NCBI GenBank assembly: GCA_015179025.1
Contig: WHUX01000017.1
Location: 372,001 to 436,000 of the forward strand
Direction: 5' to 3'
Length of the DNA stretch: 64,000 bases
From: Terfezia claveryi
Taxonomy: Eukaryota > Ascomycota > Pezizomycetes > Pezizales > Pezizaceae
The translations under genes and the position numbers were made by a program. Positions 22,434 to 34,053 of the stretch are shown piece after piece. The first letter of the stretch is position 1. Each line of letters starts with the position of its first letter. The notes under the pieces were generated by a model, which ran no database searches, was not told where the DNA came from, and saw only the letters and a list, made by a program, of their open reading frames with translations.

Positions 22434-25400
22434 ATGACGCACTCCGAGGAGGAAGCGGCTGCCTTTGGCCTTCTGAACACCATTCGGAACACCCTCCAGA
22501 GTGCTCCCGAGGAAGCTCTTGCATGTCTGAAGCAGATCAAGCACTCGCTGATTGGCCACGAGCAGGCTAAGCAATTATATGTGGACAACAATATCATCCA
22601 GGTCTTGGTTCGGATACTAGAGCTAGAACATGCCCCCAAGGAATTGAAACTAGAAGCCGGTACATGCATTGGCAGCTTATCATATGGTATAATTCATTCC
22701 GTGGGCTTTATTGGTTCCAACGCTTATGACTGTATAGGCGGCGAGTCCTTTGCTTCGAAATTACTGCAGGCAGGTGTGCTTGGGCCGCTGATATCTACAC
22801 TCAACCTCACCACTTCACCACCAAAACTTGTTCTCAGTTCCCTTCGAACTTTGAACACTCTGTTTGACACATGCCCTTCAGAGACCTCAACTCCGTCAAA
22901 CTCAATCGCAGGCATAATAACTTCAGAATTATACTCAAACCGACAAGCACTGAAACATATTCAGATCATCCTATCACAAACATCAGCATCTCCGTCCACG
23001 CAACAACAGATTGCACTTGCTGCAACTCTGATCTCGAAATCATGCAGACATGGAGGGTCAGGGGAGAAGGCGGCAGCTAACATGGAGAAGCATCAGATTA
23101 TGCTAGTTAATGATGGCATTCTCGAAGCATTAGGAAGGAGATTAGCCGGATTTATAGTCAGGGACCGGAATGGGGAGGGCTCGAGGCCACCTACGAGATC
23201 TCCCAAAGGTCTGGACGATGAGGATAAGGAGAACAGCGTCCCTATACCGGCTCCAGTCACAGCTCAATTAGCCCCGCTGATGGATGCCATTTCTGTCATT
23301 ATAAAAAATAATCCTGTTGTTACCAGAAATGACAGTTATAGGCAGCATGAATTTCTCTATGCTCCATGGATCCTTAGCGCCTTCCCAGCGTCCTCGCAAG
23401 CACCACAGTCCCGCCCAAAGGCCAAACATAAAAGTATCACGTCCCATCCAATATCACCTACCATGTTGACTGCCTCGGCTTTCCCACCTTTGTCAGCATC
23501 ATACTTCCCTGCTGGAGTTCCCCGAGGAGCTTATGCACAGTCCTGCGCTTCAGATACAATGGACTCTGCCCTAAATACACCCGCACCAGGATCTGATACT
23601 GAGGATTCGTCGCGTAGACGTGGAAAGAGGTCACGGAAGGTTGACACCATGCCGCTTGAGGACTCACCTTTGGTTAGGTGGCTCATCAACGTGGTCCGTC
23701 AAGGGGATGCCCTTACGAGGCTTATGGCAGCAAGTCTCTTAATTAATCTCTGCCACAGGAGAACGGGGCCAATTGTGAAGAGTATCGAATGCATGGTTCT
23801 TCCTGTGTTGGTCAGATTACTAGATGATGATGCACAATCATTAGCTCAAGCTGAGCATCACAAGGGAGGAGCTGCCGTGGGTGGACAGCAATTGCCTCAA
23901 CGAGTTGAATGGATCATTCGGGAACGGGCACCCGCAGTCTTGGCAGATCTAATCAATGACAGTGAACAGATGCAAAAGGCAGCAGTCGAAGCTCATGCTA
24001 TCAAGAAATTGGCAGGGATGTTGAAAAGAACTTTTGAGGTAACCCCATCAGATTCAACAACAAAAGAAACAAATAGTGTCTTGGGCATGAAGTCTCTAAG
24101 CATGAGGTTACCGGATGGAGATGCGGAAGAGAATGCAAGGCTTGCAGCGGAAATTAGCTCTCCTTACAAGGTTCACAGAATGAAGGTCCGTGAGAGCACA
24201 CTTCGCTGCATTTCTGGTCTTGCGAGTTTGAAGGATGAATATAGGAAGCTTGTGATCGACTCTGGTGTGCTGCCTTATATCGTTGCCTCTCTTAGACCTA
24301 TATCAGAAATCAAGATCCAAGATTCAGGCCCATCCAGTGCCCCTGCTACAGCTGCTGTATCTGCGAAGGGGGATGAATCCGCCCCCCCGGCTCAAATATA
24401 GTCAAGGAGGGAAATCCACCTCGGGTACTAATAGCAGCCGCCTATGCGGTTAAATCACTGAGCCGCAGCGTCAGTCTTCTGCGCACGAGCCTGATCGATA
24501 ATGGTGTTGCTGCTCCCGTGACGGCCCTGCTGAAGAGTGACGACGTTGAGGTGAAGAACGCTGCTACTATGGCCTTGTGCAATCTACTGCTGGAATTCAG
24601 TCCCATGCAGCACTTGGTTATTGAGAGCGGGGCGTTGAAAATCCTATGTGAGCAGGCACATTCGACAAACGCCGAGTTGAAGCTGAACTCTATCTGGGCT
24701 TTGAAACATTATATTTACAATGCGACACCTGACGTTAAGACAAGTACGCTTGCTGAGCTAGGCAGTGAGTGGTTAGTCGATCTGATAAGTTGGGATGACG
24801 ACCTTGCTTCTAGCGAGGTAGACGAAGAATATGAAGATGAGGACGAAAGGATGGCTGATGAAGGAGATGAGAATGTCGCATATGGCCCTCTGTTCAGTGG
24901 AAATACACCTCAACATCACGCTGAGGAATCCGGGGAGGAGAGTGATGTCAACCAAATGAAAGACAGCATTGGACAGCTCAGCCGGCGCAGGGATTCTCGC
25001 ACGCCAATGACGAGCAGCGCCTCCTTTGTCGAGCAAGAGATCTCAACACGCGCCATTCGTAGAGCCAGGCGACAACTTCTTGAAGTTCAGGAACAGGGTC
25101 TGCAGTTCTTGAGGAACCTCATCTGCGGTGCAAACTCTCCAGAGATGCTCGATACCCTGTTTAGCAAAGTAGGACAAGACCGTGTATATGAAATTCTCAC
25201 TCGAAAAACCCGCCCTAGGCCGTCATTGTCTCATCGCATACGCTCTGGCCGTAGTTCGCGGCGGCCAACTACCGCATCCTCTACAGAGTCTACACCACAT
25301 CACCATGTGACCAGAGACCCTCCTACGGAAATCCTCATTCCGATTATTTACATCCTGATCCATATTGCCGCAAACCACCCCCGCCACCGTGAGACTCTGA

Positions 25401-25672
25401 TTCAGCAAACAGAGTTGCTGAAGAATTTGCTTCCGCTGTTTGAGCATGAGCATGAGGAGGTGAGGGTTAGTTTGGCGTGGGTAGTTATTAATCTTACGTG
25501 GAAGGATGATGGGGCGGATGAGGCGAGTTGTAAATTGCGCGCGGCGGAGCTGAAGAGGTTGGGATTTATGCAGAAGTTGGAGGGGTTGATGCATGATAAG
25601 GAATTGGATGTGAAGGAGAGAGCGAAGACGGGGTTGTATCAGATGAGGCAATGTCTTGGGGACACAGCTTAG
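22434..25672 (+). CDS. Armadillo-repeat subunit of the GID/CTLH ubiquitin ligase (Gid5/Vid28/ARMC8 type)
   Basis: The start is ATG 22434 (MTHSEEEAAAF). Most of the protein is helical armadillo repeats, for example LVRILELEHAPKELKLEAG, NAATMALCNLLLEFSP and KLNSIWALKHYIYNAT. The end is VKERAKTGLYQM, as in fungal Vid28. A disordered insert (roughly residues 280-440) splits the repeats, and an acidic loop precedes the last ones. In yeast this scaffold docks substrate receptors that destroy gluconeogenic enzymes. The first frame stops at 24401 and the conserved frame resumes (NPPRVLIAAAYAVKSLSRS). Either a 53-nt GT-AG intron (24357..24409, poor branch site) or one missing base in a run of seven C (24382-24388) explains this. 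With the intron the protein is 1,061 residues. Confidence 0.85.
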
Positions 25673-27062
25673 GGGGCTGAGAAGGAAGTGGGTTATGAAT
25701 GGCTGATGGAGTATGCTAATAGGACGGGGAGGAGGGGAGAGGAGTGGGAAGAGAGGTTTACAAGTAGAGAGTATCAGGAGCATCTGGGTGTGGGCGGTGC
25801 GAGATATGGGGAGTGGGAGATGGCTCCGCGGCGGGGAAGAGAGAGAGAACCATTAGGACTGAATTCGGGGGAGAATGTAAGAATGCCGTTGGGGAGAGTG
25901 TGTCCGATAGGACGATTATGGAGGAGTAACATTGAGATGGGTAGTTGGAGGAGGCCGAGCCCAAGGCCGAGGTTGAGATCGAGGTTGGGTTCGAGGCCCG
26001 TACTGGCGCCGTTGTTTCGCAGGTACGGGTAGGGATTGGGAGCAACAGGGAAAAGGGAAAAGCATGTGCTCATTGATTGTGTTTACTTTTACTAGGGATT
26101 CTTAACAAAGGATGGTTCGTCGTAATGTTTTTTTTCATTGGGTACATCTAGTTTTTATGCGATCTATCTATCATGGAAGGGGGAGTGATGGGAGTTCTTT
26201 ATTTTAGCCTTTTTTTTTTCTTTTTCTTTGGTTCTGTAGTTCTTCGGTTGGTGAGGAGAGATTATAGTTGTGAGTGCTTATAATCCAGATCAAAAAATTA
26301 TGCAGATTTTTGCTTTCGGTACTTCATGCTTAATACTAAAAGCTTGCTTTTTGTACGCCAATGCGCATAGAGATAAAGTATATGACGGTGGATGAAGGTG
26401 GTATTGGGTACCTTTTAATACTACTTTTTAGACGGGAATAACTAGGTAAACCCTCATTGCAAAACACCGAACAGAGGAAAGAATAGCGATTTTGTGTGTG
26501 TTTGTGGGGGTAGGGAGGGGGGGAGAGGTTACTATAGTCTGTATAATACCATATATATATGAGATGTATCGATGATATTGTATTGACAATCCGTGAAAGT
26601 TTTTTTTTATAGTCTTAATTGTTAAACGAGTTTACCCTGAGTTTTACTGGTGAGAGGGGGAAAACAAAACAAAACAAAAAAAGGTTGGTTACTTGAGCTA
26701 ATAGAAATCAATCAAAAAAACCCATAAAACACACACACACACACAGAGACATAAGCACAAAAACAGAACAAAAAACACATGTACGGGCACCATCAAGAGC
26801 AACATGAAGTAGCATCATGCTGCACCCCGCTATCACCCATTTCCACCTCTAATCTCCATCTCTGAGTCAAAAGTCACCTTTTACCTAAAAGGCATGTCAA
26901 GGTCAAAATAACCAAGGACACCAAAAAAAGATAACGGGGGTGGCGCTGCTTTGCAAAAAGCACATAATAACCAAATCCAATTGAACCCTCTCCCCTCTCT
27001 CACTTTATTCCAAAAACCCACACCCAAAATCAATAATATGTAACCCCAACCTCGCATCCAGG
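25673..27062. other. Intergenic region between convergent genes
   Basis: The first 360 bases stay open in the same frame as the armadillo protein after its TAG, up to 26032, with Arg/Glu/Gly-rich coding potential. The rest is AT-rich with short T- and A-runs and a (CA)n stretch near 26732. Shared 3' flank is the simplest reading. Confidence 0.5.
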
Positions 27063-30000
27063 CTACAACTCCTCCTCCCCACCCAAAACAATCGGCGCTA
27101 AACCCTCCACCACACTCTGCACTACCTCCCCATCGAACCCCCCATTGATTCCATTGACCCCACTGGCCCCGTTGTAGACGGTGGGGAAAGTAGAGTCGTT
27201 GGCCAAGTGGAATTTGTCCATTACGGCGCGGTACTAGAAAGGAACGGGTCATGTATCAGTATGAGGAAGTGGAAAGTCATGCGAGTGCTATGTGGAGGTG
27301 GGGGGTTCATGAGTTGGGAAAGCGCGAGGTATAGAAGGAACGGAAAGTATTGAGAGCTGGCAGGGGTAAATGCTAAGAGCATAGGGAGGATAGATGGGTG
27401 GATGGGTGGGAGGAGAGGAAGTAGGTTGGTAGAGATAACTGCTGTGCTCTACTCTACATCACCCACCCCTACCTCGCCTCGCCTTATCTCAGCTCATATC
27501 CCCATCCAAACCCCAACCCCACCCCTACAACTCCCTGCTCCACCTACACCACTCCCACCCCCCCATCCTCGGCTCCCCCACACAACCCATCCAAAATTCA
27601 CTCACCTTAAACCAAAAATTCAAACATAGTGCGACCGCCAACCCCACACATACCACCACTGGCCCAAGTCTCTTGTCAAAATCCTTGCCACTTCTATTCA
27701 TGATCAGCTTACACCTCTCCAAATACACCCAGTATCCCCAAATGCCCGTAAACAGTGCAATCCCCGTATACGCTAGCCCGAGAGCGCGGGCAATATTGTT
27801 ATTTTGCCCCGCTGCGTTGTAAAGACCTAGGGAGAGCGTGGCGAGGAGGATGGAGACATGCTCCCATTTGATAAAGGTACGTTGGTTCGCGAGCCAGACT
27901 TTCGGCTCGACGTTCACGGGGGTAGAGTGCATGAGTAACTTCTCCGGCTTCCTGACTCCCGGTGGCAAGCGGTCATCGTCATCGGAGTCGCCGCCAGCCC
28001 CACTTCTTTGCCTATGTCGTCGGCCATAGCGGGAGGTACTGAATCCAGGGAAGAGGTCTAATAGACTCGTCTTGGTATTCGTGCGTGGATCACCTACTTC
28101 ATCGAATCTCTCACTCGCCTGACCACCCAGAAGAAGACTCGACTCTTCCAACTGCTCCGCCTCGTCGTCGGTGAGCTCCGAGATTTTTGGTGACGGGCCC
28201 TTATTCTTTGGCGAGCCTACAGCAAGATTACTATCGGGCTTAAATGATTCACCCCCTTGTTGGCTCCCAGACCACATCCCGGGTCTGGGGGCAGAACCAA
28301 ACCTCCCTCCAATGGCAAATGCACTTCCGACTCGTAAGCTCCCAACGGCGAATTCATCTGCGGCCTGCTTCGCTTTTCTCTCCTGCTCATTCTGCCAAGC
28401 AGTCTCGGGGTTCTTTCGAATATCCTTATCCATCTCCCCGAGCCAGAAGGGGAATATGTTGACGTAGTCTTCGTATAAAGTACTAACTCCATGGACAAAC
28501 TTGCTAAACCTCGACGCCTCAGAAACCAAATGCGAGTTCATAAGCTCATAGACCCACTTGACGTTCTTTGGTGGAATCATATCGAGGACCTTGATCTCCA
28601 ATAATGCATACGGGAAACGGTGGATTTCGCCCTTGCGGATGGACGGAAACGGCCACTCCATATTCGGTTGGTCAAAATCCTTTCTATGCCAATCATCAGG
28701 ATCACGGCATGGCCGCTCGGGATCAAGTGCATCTTCTCTGATGAATGCCAGGTTCGTATCAAGCGAAACCCGGATACGGTCATCACCAGGAATCTGGAAC
28801 GCAGAGCGGTTATACACCGCGCGCATCATAGGCTGGAGATCATTGTCCTTGATGAAGGCCTGGAGGTCCTTCACCAATGCCTCGTACTTTCCAACATCCT
28901 CAGCACTCTTGTCCTGGCGGTCACGCATCTTTTGGAGGGTCCTTTCCAAGTGATACTCCCCGCGGAGGAACGCCTCGACGTATTTCCCCTTGAAGGTGAT
29001 TCTTTCCTCGACTGCACCCTCAAATTCGTCAGTTTGCGCGACTGCGGCGGCGTCGGCATTCGTATTGTCAGTGGTGATGGAGCCTTGCATGGTCTTACGC
29101 TCGAGGCTGATCTCGGGGTTGTTTGTAAGGTGGCCATACCAACGGAGACGAAGAGAGGCAGCACCGGGCTTCTTCTCGATTTTGTCTGTGTAGAGGCTGA
29201 ATTTTGGATTGTCAAAATAGAGGGAGTGGATTGTTGGGTCGCCTTGAGCGATGTCGAGCTGCTTCTTGTGTTGGGGATTATAAACTAGAACGGGAAGACG
29301 ACGAACTATGTACGTCTTGACCTCGAGGTAGTTGTCAGGATGAACCCAGACTGTGTTGAGCCGTATTAGCAGAGTGCATGGATATGTCTTTACTCACTAT
29401 GGTAGACTTACACTTGTGAGATGTATACCTCTTGCTCGAGGGTTCTTGGCCTGGCTGAATCTCCGCAGGTTCCGTAGGCTGAGCCTGACCATCAACCTTT
29501 CCATCTAGATCAAGCTGCTGCCTCACAAATGCGTACATCGCTGACAAGCTATATGATTGATTTTCATTAGCATCAAACTCTACAAGTGTAGGATATCATG
29601 CAGTAGCTCACCGGTAGAGCATGGGACTGTAGACCTCCTTGTTGAATTCCAGCGCACTGAGCCTGACCTGTAACAGAGGCCTAACCATTGGCCCACCACC
29701 TTCGCTATTCGCCTTCTTCTTCCCCTTCTCCTCCGACCCCCGCGTGCGCCTATCATGCTTCTTCGCCGCCTTCAAGAACCCGGTGAAGTTGATGCGGCTA
29801 AACTTTTGCAATTGATTAATGTAGTATATTATATCATCCAATTCCTTCAACGTATTCTTCAGGACAGTCTGCTGCTCTTCCCCTGTAAGTTTTGGGGGTG
29901 GTTGTGGTTCTATCCCATTTACACCCAGTTAGCCACACGTCCCCAAAGCTCATTCAATTCAAGATGACGCAAAACTCACCATTCCCCCCCCTCCCCTCCC

Positions 30001-30364
30001 CCTCCCCCACCTTTCCCTTTCCCTTCCCCTGCTCCTCCTCTGCCTTCTTTACCAACCCCTCCAGCCTCTGCTCACACGCCTCCGTCCTCTCCTTCAACTT
30101 CTTACTCATCTCCAACTGAAAGCTATGCACCTTCTCCAGCTGGACATTGACCAGCTCCTCCACAAACACACTCTCATCGTGCTCCGTCCACGGGCGCTCC
30201 TCCTCGTCCTGCCTCAGCCTCGCATGGGCAGCTGCGGACTCTCCGCCCTCGGCATCAGAGTCGTCATCGCCCTCGCGGAGAAGACGCTTGAGCTTGGAAT
30301 ACTCAATGTAGTGGTCACGCCAGGGCGGGTAGATTGCCGATTGGAGGGTTTTCCCGAACCGCAT
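27063..30364 (-). CDS. Vacuolar transporter chaperone (VTC) subunit, Vtc2/Vtc3 type: SPX-VTC-DUF202
   Basis: Five exons (29980..30364, 29612..29909, 29412..29548, 27606..29350, 27063..27233) join in frame to 911 residues. The N-terminus is an SPX domain: MRFGKTLQSAIYPPWRDHYI, with KLKRLL and helices continuing to KFSRINFTGFLKAAKKHD, the inositol-pyrophosphate-sensing fold. The VTC tunnel domain follows (SLYFDNPKFSLY, LRLRWYG, SLERKT, RVSLDTNLAFIRED, LLEIKV, SRFSKFVHGV). Three membrane helices (DUF202, WEHVSILLATLSLGLYNAAG onward) end the protein. In yeast the complex makes polyphosphate from ATP and moves it into the vacuole. The variant sequence around SHLVSEASRFSKFVHG fits the Vtc2/3 branch better than catalytic Vtc4; this is from memory of the families. 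The last intron is 372 nt, long for this window. Confidence 0.88.
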
Positions 30365-32821
30365 GGTGAGGTCGTGGCTGAGGTATAGGTAAGGAGAGGA
30401 TGGGCGGGAGAGACGGGTGGCAGTGTACCTCTTGTACTTTGGCCAGTGGGCTCGGGCGGTAGGCTCTCGGGGTAATGATGCTATCGTTGCCCTTTCGACT
30501 GACTATCACTCACTCGAGATCGAGATATACGTGTGAATGGAGGATGATGGAGAACGAGGCTCGATGAGAAGCTGAAGAGGATTCGGATTCGAATCCGAAT
30601 TCGGGGAGGCAGGGGAAAAAAAAAATAGCCAGAGCACCTGACAGGGCAGACAGGATTCCGAATTGCAGCACTGCAGAAGGGGCAGAATCTCGCTCGCCAA
30701 TAAAGTCCCGCCTGCCACGAGACGAGCGGCGCGTGGGGCTTCCTTCTGCAGCTTGCGCTTTGCTGCGACAGGCCCGATGCGGATTACAACATGTAGTCGA
30801 GTATACCCACCAGTATGAAGCTCGAGATATATCTTGAGAAAAGAAAAAAAGAAAAAAAAGGTAGAGCCCTACAGAAGATGCCCCTCTTGCAGGCGTTTTG
30901 TATGGCCTTCGCCCAAAAACACCGAGACACCGAAAAACACCCAAAAAACACCCCAAAAAAACACCCGAAAACACCAAAAAACCACCAAAAAACACCCCCC
31001 TCGTGCGGAATAAACGCCCTCTCCGATTCGCCCTTTCGTGCCTAGTTTAAACTGCATCGGGGTAAACATCATCTCCCACAGCATTGGATAGCAGTACCTG
31101 GACTTGGTGGTAGAGCAGGAAGCCCGTCCAAGTATCCTGTCGAGTATCACTGCCCTCGTAACCCCGCTGCAGCTACGGCTTCGAATTGGCCAACCACATC
31201 TTGAAGATGCCACTCCCAATAATTCTGGTACCCCCATAGCATACTGGGCTCCAATTCTTACTGCCGATACGGATCCCCTCTCGAGGGCAAATGCCATCTC
31301 TCTAGACTCTCTTTCAGACCCTTTGACTTTGTTTAGATAAACTCCAGGCTTGGTAAGGCCGAATGTCTTGTTGCGTTTGTACAGGCTGAGAACAATCCCA
31401 TTCTCTCACCTCCGCCAAGCCCTTCTCCAAAATTTTCCCAAACAAAAACCACGCCAAGCCCGCTCCCCAACCCCCACCTATAAATCCACAGAATCTTCAC
31501 CATTCCCCACCATTCACCACAATTCACCACCATTCTACCACCCACCCACTGCTGCTTCTGGTACGTACCCCCATTATTGATCATCCCCCAAAAAAATCAC
31601 ACTGCCCAATACAATGATGACTCCAGGCATTTGGCTTTAGCTCGTTTCCAGCCCTTCACTCCGGTGTTTGCTGGTAGCTCGACGATGATGAAAACCAACC
31701 GCTACCTTATAAATTTTGTCTGAAGCTTTTTTTTCACTCCCATGTTGTTTTTACACAAATACTACCAAGCTTCCCTCCCTCTAGGAAATGTTGGGATGAG
31801 AAAGCTAACTATTCTTTTGGCGCAGACTCTGGTTTAGGTATGGGAAGTTGCTATATGTTGAGGGTTGGTTTGGGGAAGAAGAGATGGAATGGAATTGGCT
31901 GTTAGCGAGGTGGGGCTGAGACGGAGATGTGACAGATTGGCATTTGGAGAAGCACATGCGTTTATGACATCTGCTGTACTTGTGAGAGCATATAAGTAGT
32001 AAATTCATCTCACCTCGGTCATTAGACAATGTGGCTCATCAAGAGATGTGACTGGAGATGCCGCTCATAAGACAGGGGCTGGTCAAGCGCAAGAAGAATT
32101 CTTGCCTCTAAATCGGGAAAGTGGATAGATCTCTTGACGGTGATGATAGGTAATTTCCTTGTCAACCAATTAGATATTTCCTGCAAAACTTTCGCCTTTC
32201 ACTTCTGATTCCCGAGACAAGAGTAATTCTCTACAGTGTGTTGGAGAGAAGCCCCCAGCTTTGTTACAAACACCCAACCCAGCTTCCAACCAGTGAGGTG
32301 GAGTGCGGTGGGTCTCTGGGCAAGCCCATGTTGGTATGGGAGTTTTGGGGACATGTGAGGGTAACCATGTTATACTATAGAACGCAGTTGTTTCCATCGT
32401 TAATAGTAACCAGACTGCTTCTCGGTGTTACCTCAAATCAACAGCCCTATATACGAGAATTTTGATGATTTTTTCCGAATACCCGTAAACATCCAGGCGA
32501 ATGCAATGCAAAACAATCTAAATATCCAAATTCCAAATCCCATACTCCAGTTTTTATACACATAACTATAAAAGCAAAGCAATCACTGATATTCCTCTTC
32601 CGCTCTACTCCCCACCCTCTATTCCTCTGTAGCTAGCTCGCCTCGCCCTCAGACCCGCTATCTCACTCAAATCCAGCCTCGCTGCTGTAGATGTCGTAGT
32701 CCCCTAGAGAAACAGCAGTTTGTGCCGCGGTGGATATAGAAGCCCACTCTCTTCTCCCCAAAAACCTCATCCACCCTTCCCCCATCACCAGGTACACCCC
32801 CCCCCCCCAAAACAGCCCCTC
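30365..32821. other. Intergenic region
   Basis: This holds the promoter of the VTC gene and then about 2 kb without a supported gene. Overlapping frames at 30869-31340 show no recognisable domain. A loose ACACCCAAAAAA simple repeat lies at about 30930-31000. One AACCAGACT motif occurs at 32408 without a target duplication. Confidence 0.5.
30581..30600. promoter_or_regulatory. 20-bp perfect palindrome upstream of the VTC gene
   Basis: ATTCGGATTC is followed directly by its exact reverse complement, 217 bp upstream of the VTC start codon. It could be a dimeric regulator site. It is not the CACGTG-type Pho4 site known for yeast VTC genes, and no role is shown. Confidence 0.5.
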
Positions 32822-33242
32822 TTAACCAGCCAACTCATCCTTCCTCGCCAACAGCCTTGAATGCCGGTCCACCTCCTCCACCAAATCCTGGATGCTAATA
32901 GTCGATGTCTCAAGTTCCATTTCCTTTCCATCCTCTGTGACGCACCGCCTATTAGCTCCCCCAATTCATTCCTTCATTTCCATCTACCCCTACCCCATCC
33001 CCCCAAATTCCCAAATTCCAGCAAAAAGCAAAAAAAAACTCACTAAATTTCACCCTCACCGAACTCTCCGGTTCCTGTCCCTTCACCCCCTTGGGCGGTA
33101 GAGGAACAATATTCGTCACGACTTTCACCCCCATCTGGCGAGCGTTGCTGGGGAGGAGCGAAAGGAATAGGCGCGGTGTTTTGCCGGTGCGAGAGAATGG
33201 AGAGAAGGTGGCGGTGACGGAGGTGAGGTAGCGGGTGATCAT
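32822..33242 (-). CDS. Mitochondrial large ribosomal subunit protein mL53 (yeast Mrpl44)
   Basis: Two exons (33044..33242 and 32822..32934) with a 109-nt GT-AG intron give 103 residues. The N-terminus MITRYLTSVTATFSPFSRTG corresponds to the start of yeast Mrpl44. The splice junction restores VRVKFKDGKEMELET, matching the family KDGKEME motif, and the end is EEVDRHSRLLARKDELAG. The protein is a small, basic component of the mitochondrial large ribosomal subunit. The length matches the family. It is divergently arranged with the Tma64 gene. Confidence 0.87.
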
Positions 33243-34053
33243 AGTTCAGCCGTCGCGCGGGGAAATTGGGATTCGGGCTTTGGTAAGAAGATCAGGTGCC
33301 AAGAGTTTGATTTCGATGCCAGAAGTTCAGGGTAACCGCTAACTACACGCTGAGTATCAATCTTGTGATGATCGTCCAGGTGCCCGAAAAGTTAGGCCTC
33401 ACTTCTAATAGGAGCCTGAAACGGTGGGGAAGGCCTTTCCTCTAAAGGTCATTCCTACACTTGTACTGTCTTGGAAAGTCAAGGGTGTTGAGATCAACTT
33501 TTTTTGACTGCAAAAAACAGTAATAAGACCCAGGCCAATAGGCACTACGAACCAGACTACTACAAATGTGGTCTATTTTGTACAGTTATAAGCTACAGAC
33601 TAGAGATCTCTTGATCATTTTTCTCCATGACTCCCCTAACGTTTGTCTCCAGCTGTCTATAGCTGAAAAGTACATACATATATCCACCCCTTTTCTGCAT
33701 AGCAAGTTGTGAGTCGTTTTTTGGCCGTGAAGCTTCCTGGCCCTCTGCTAGTAATGGGCCAAGAAAAAGTCTTGTAGAGCTGCCAATACCACTGGAGAAG
33801 GGAAGGCTGCTTGTGACAAGTATGCCTAGTATACCATGCCTGTATTACGTTGAAGCACAAACAAACTCAGGGTAACACCATATGCTGCACGTGACAGTGA
33901 TTTTACAATGCACCATTGCCAAGACAGTGAGTCCAGCTGCCGTCATAGCAAGCATTCGTTTGTTGGGCCAGGTTAAGGGCCCTGGGTTCCCTTTACAACA
34001 CATTCCCGTATATCCTACTAACTCATCACCAAAGTCCCTAAATACTCAAAGCA
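33243..34053. promoter_or_regulatory. Divergent intergenic region between mL53 and Tma64 genes
   Basis: The 811-bp spacer holds both promoters. It contains an AACCAGACTAC motif at 33550 and two CAGGGTAAC motifs at about 33329 and 33868. No gene is supported. Confidence 0.45.

Noticed and set aside
29601..29640. tRNA-like string with GTAGCTCACCGGTAGAGCAT
   Set aside because: It is the exon-intron boundary of the VTC gene on the other strand; there is no matching acceptor stem or T-arm.
30869..31340. Frames of 142 and 78 codons on opposite strands
   Set aside because: They overlap each other, match nothing known and lie in simple-sequence DNA.
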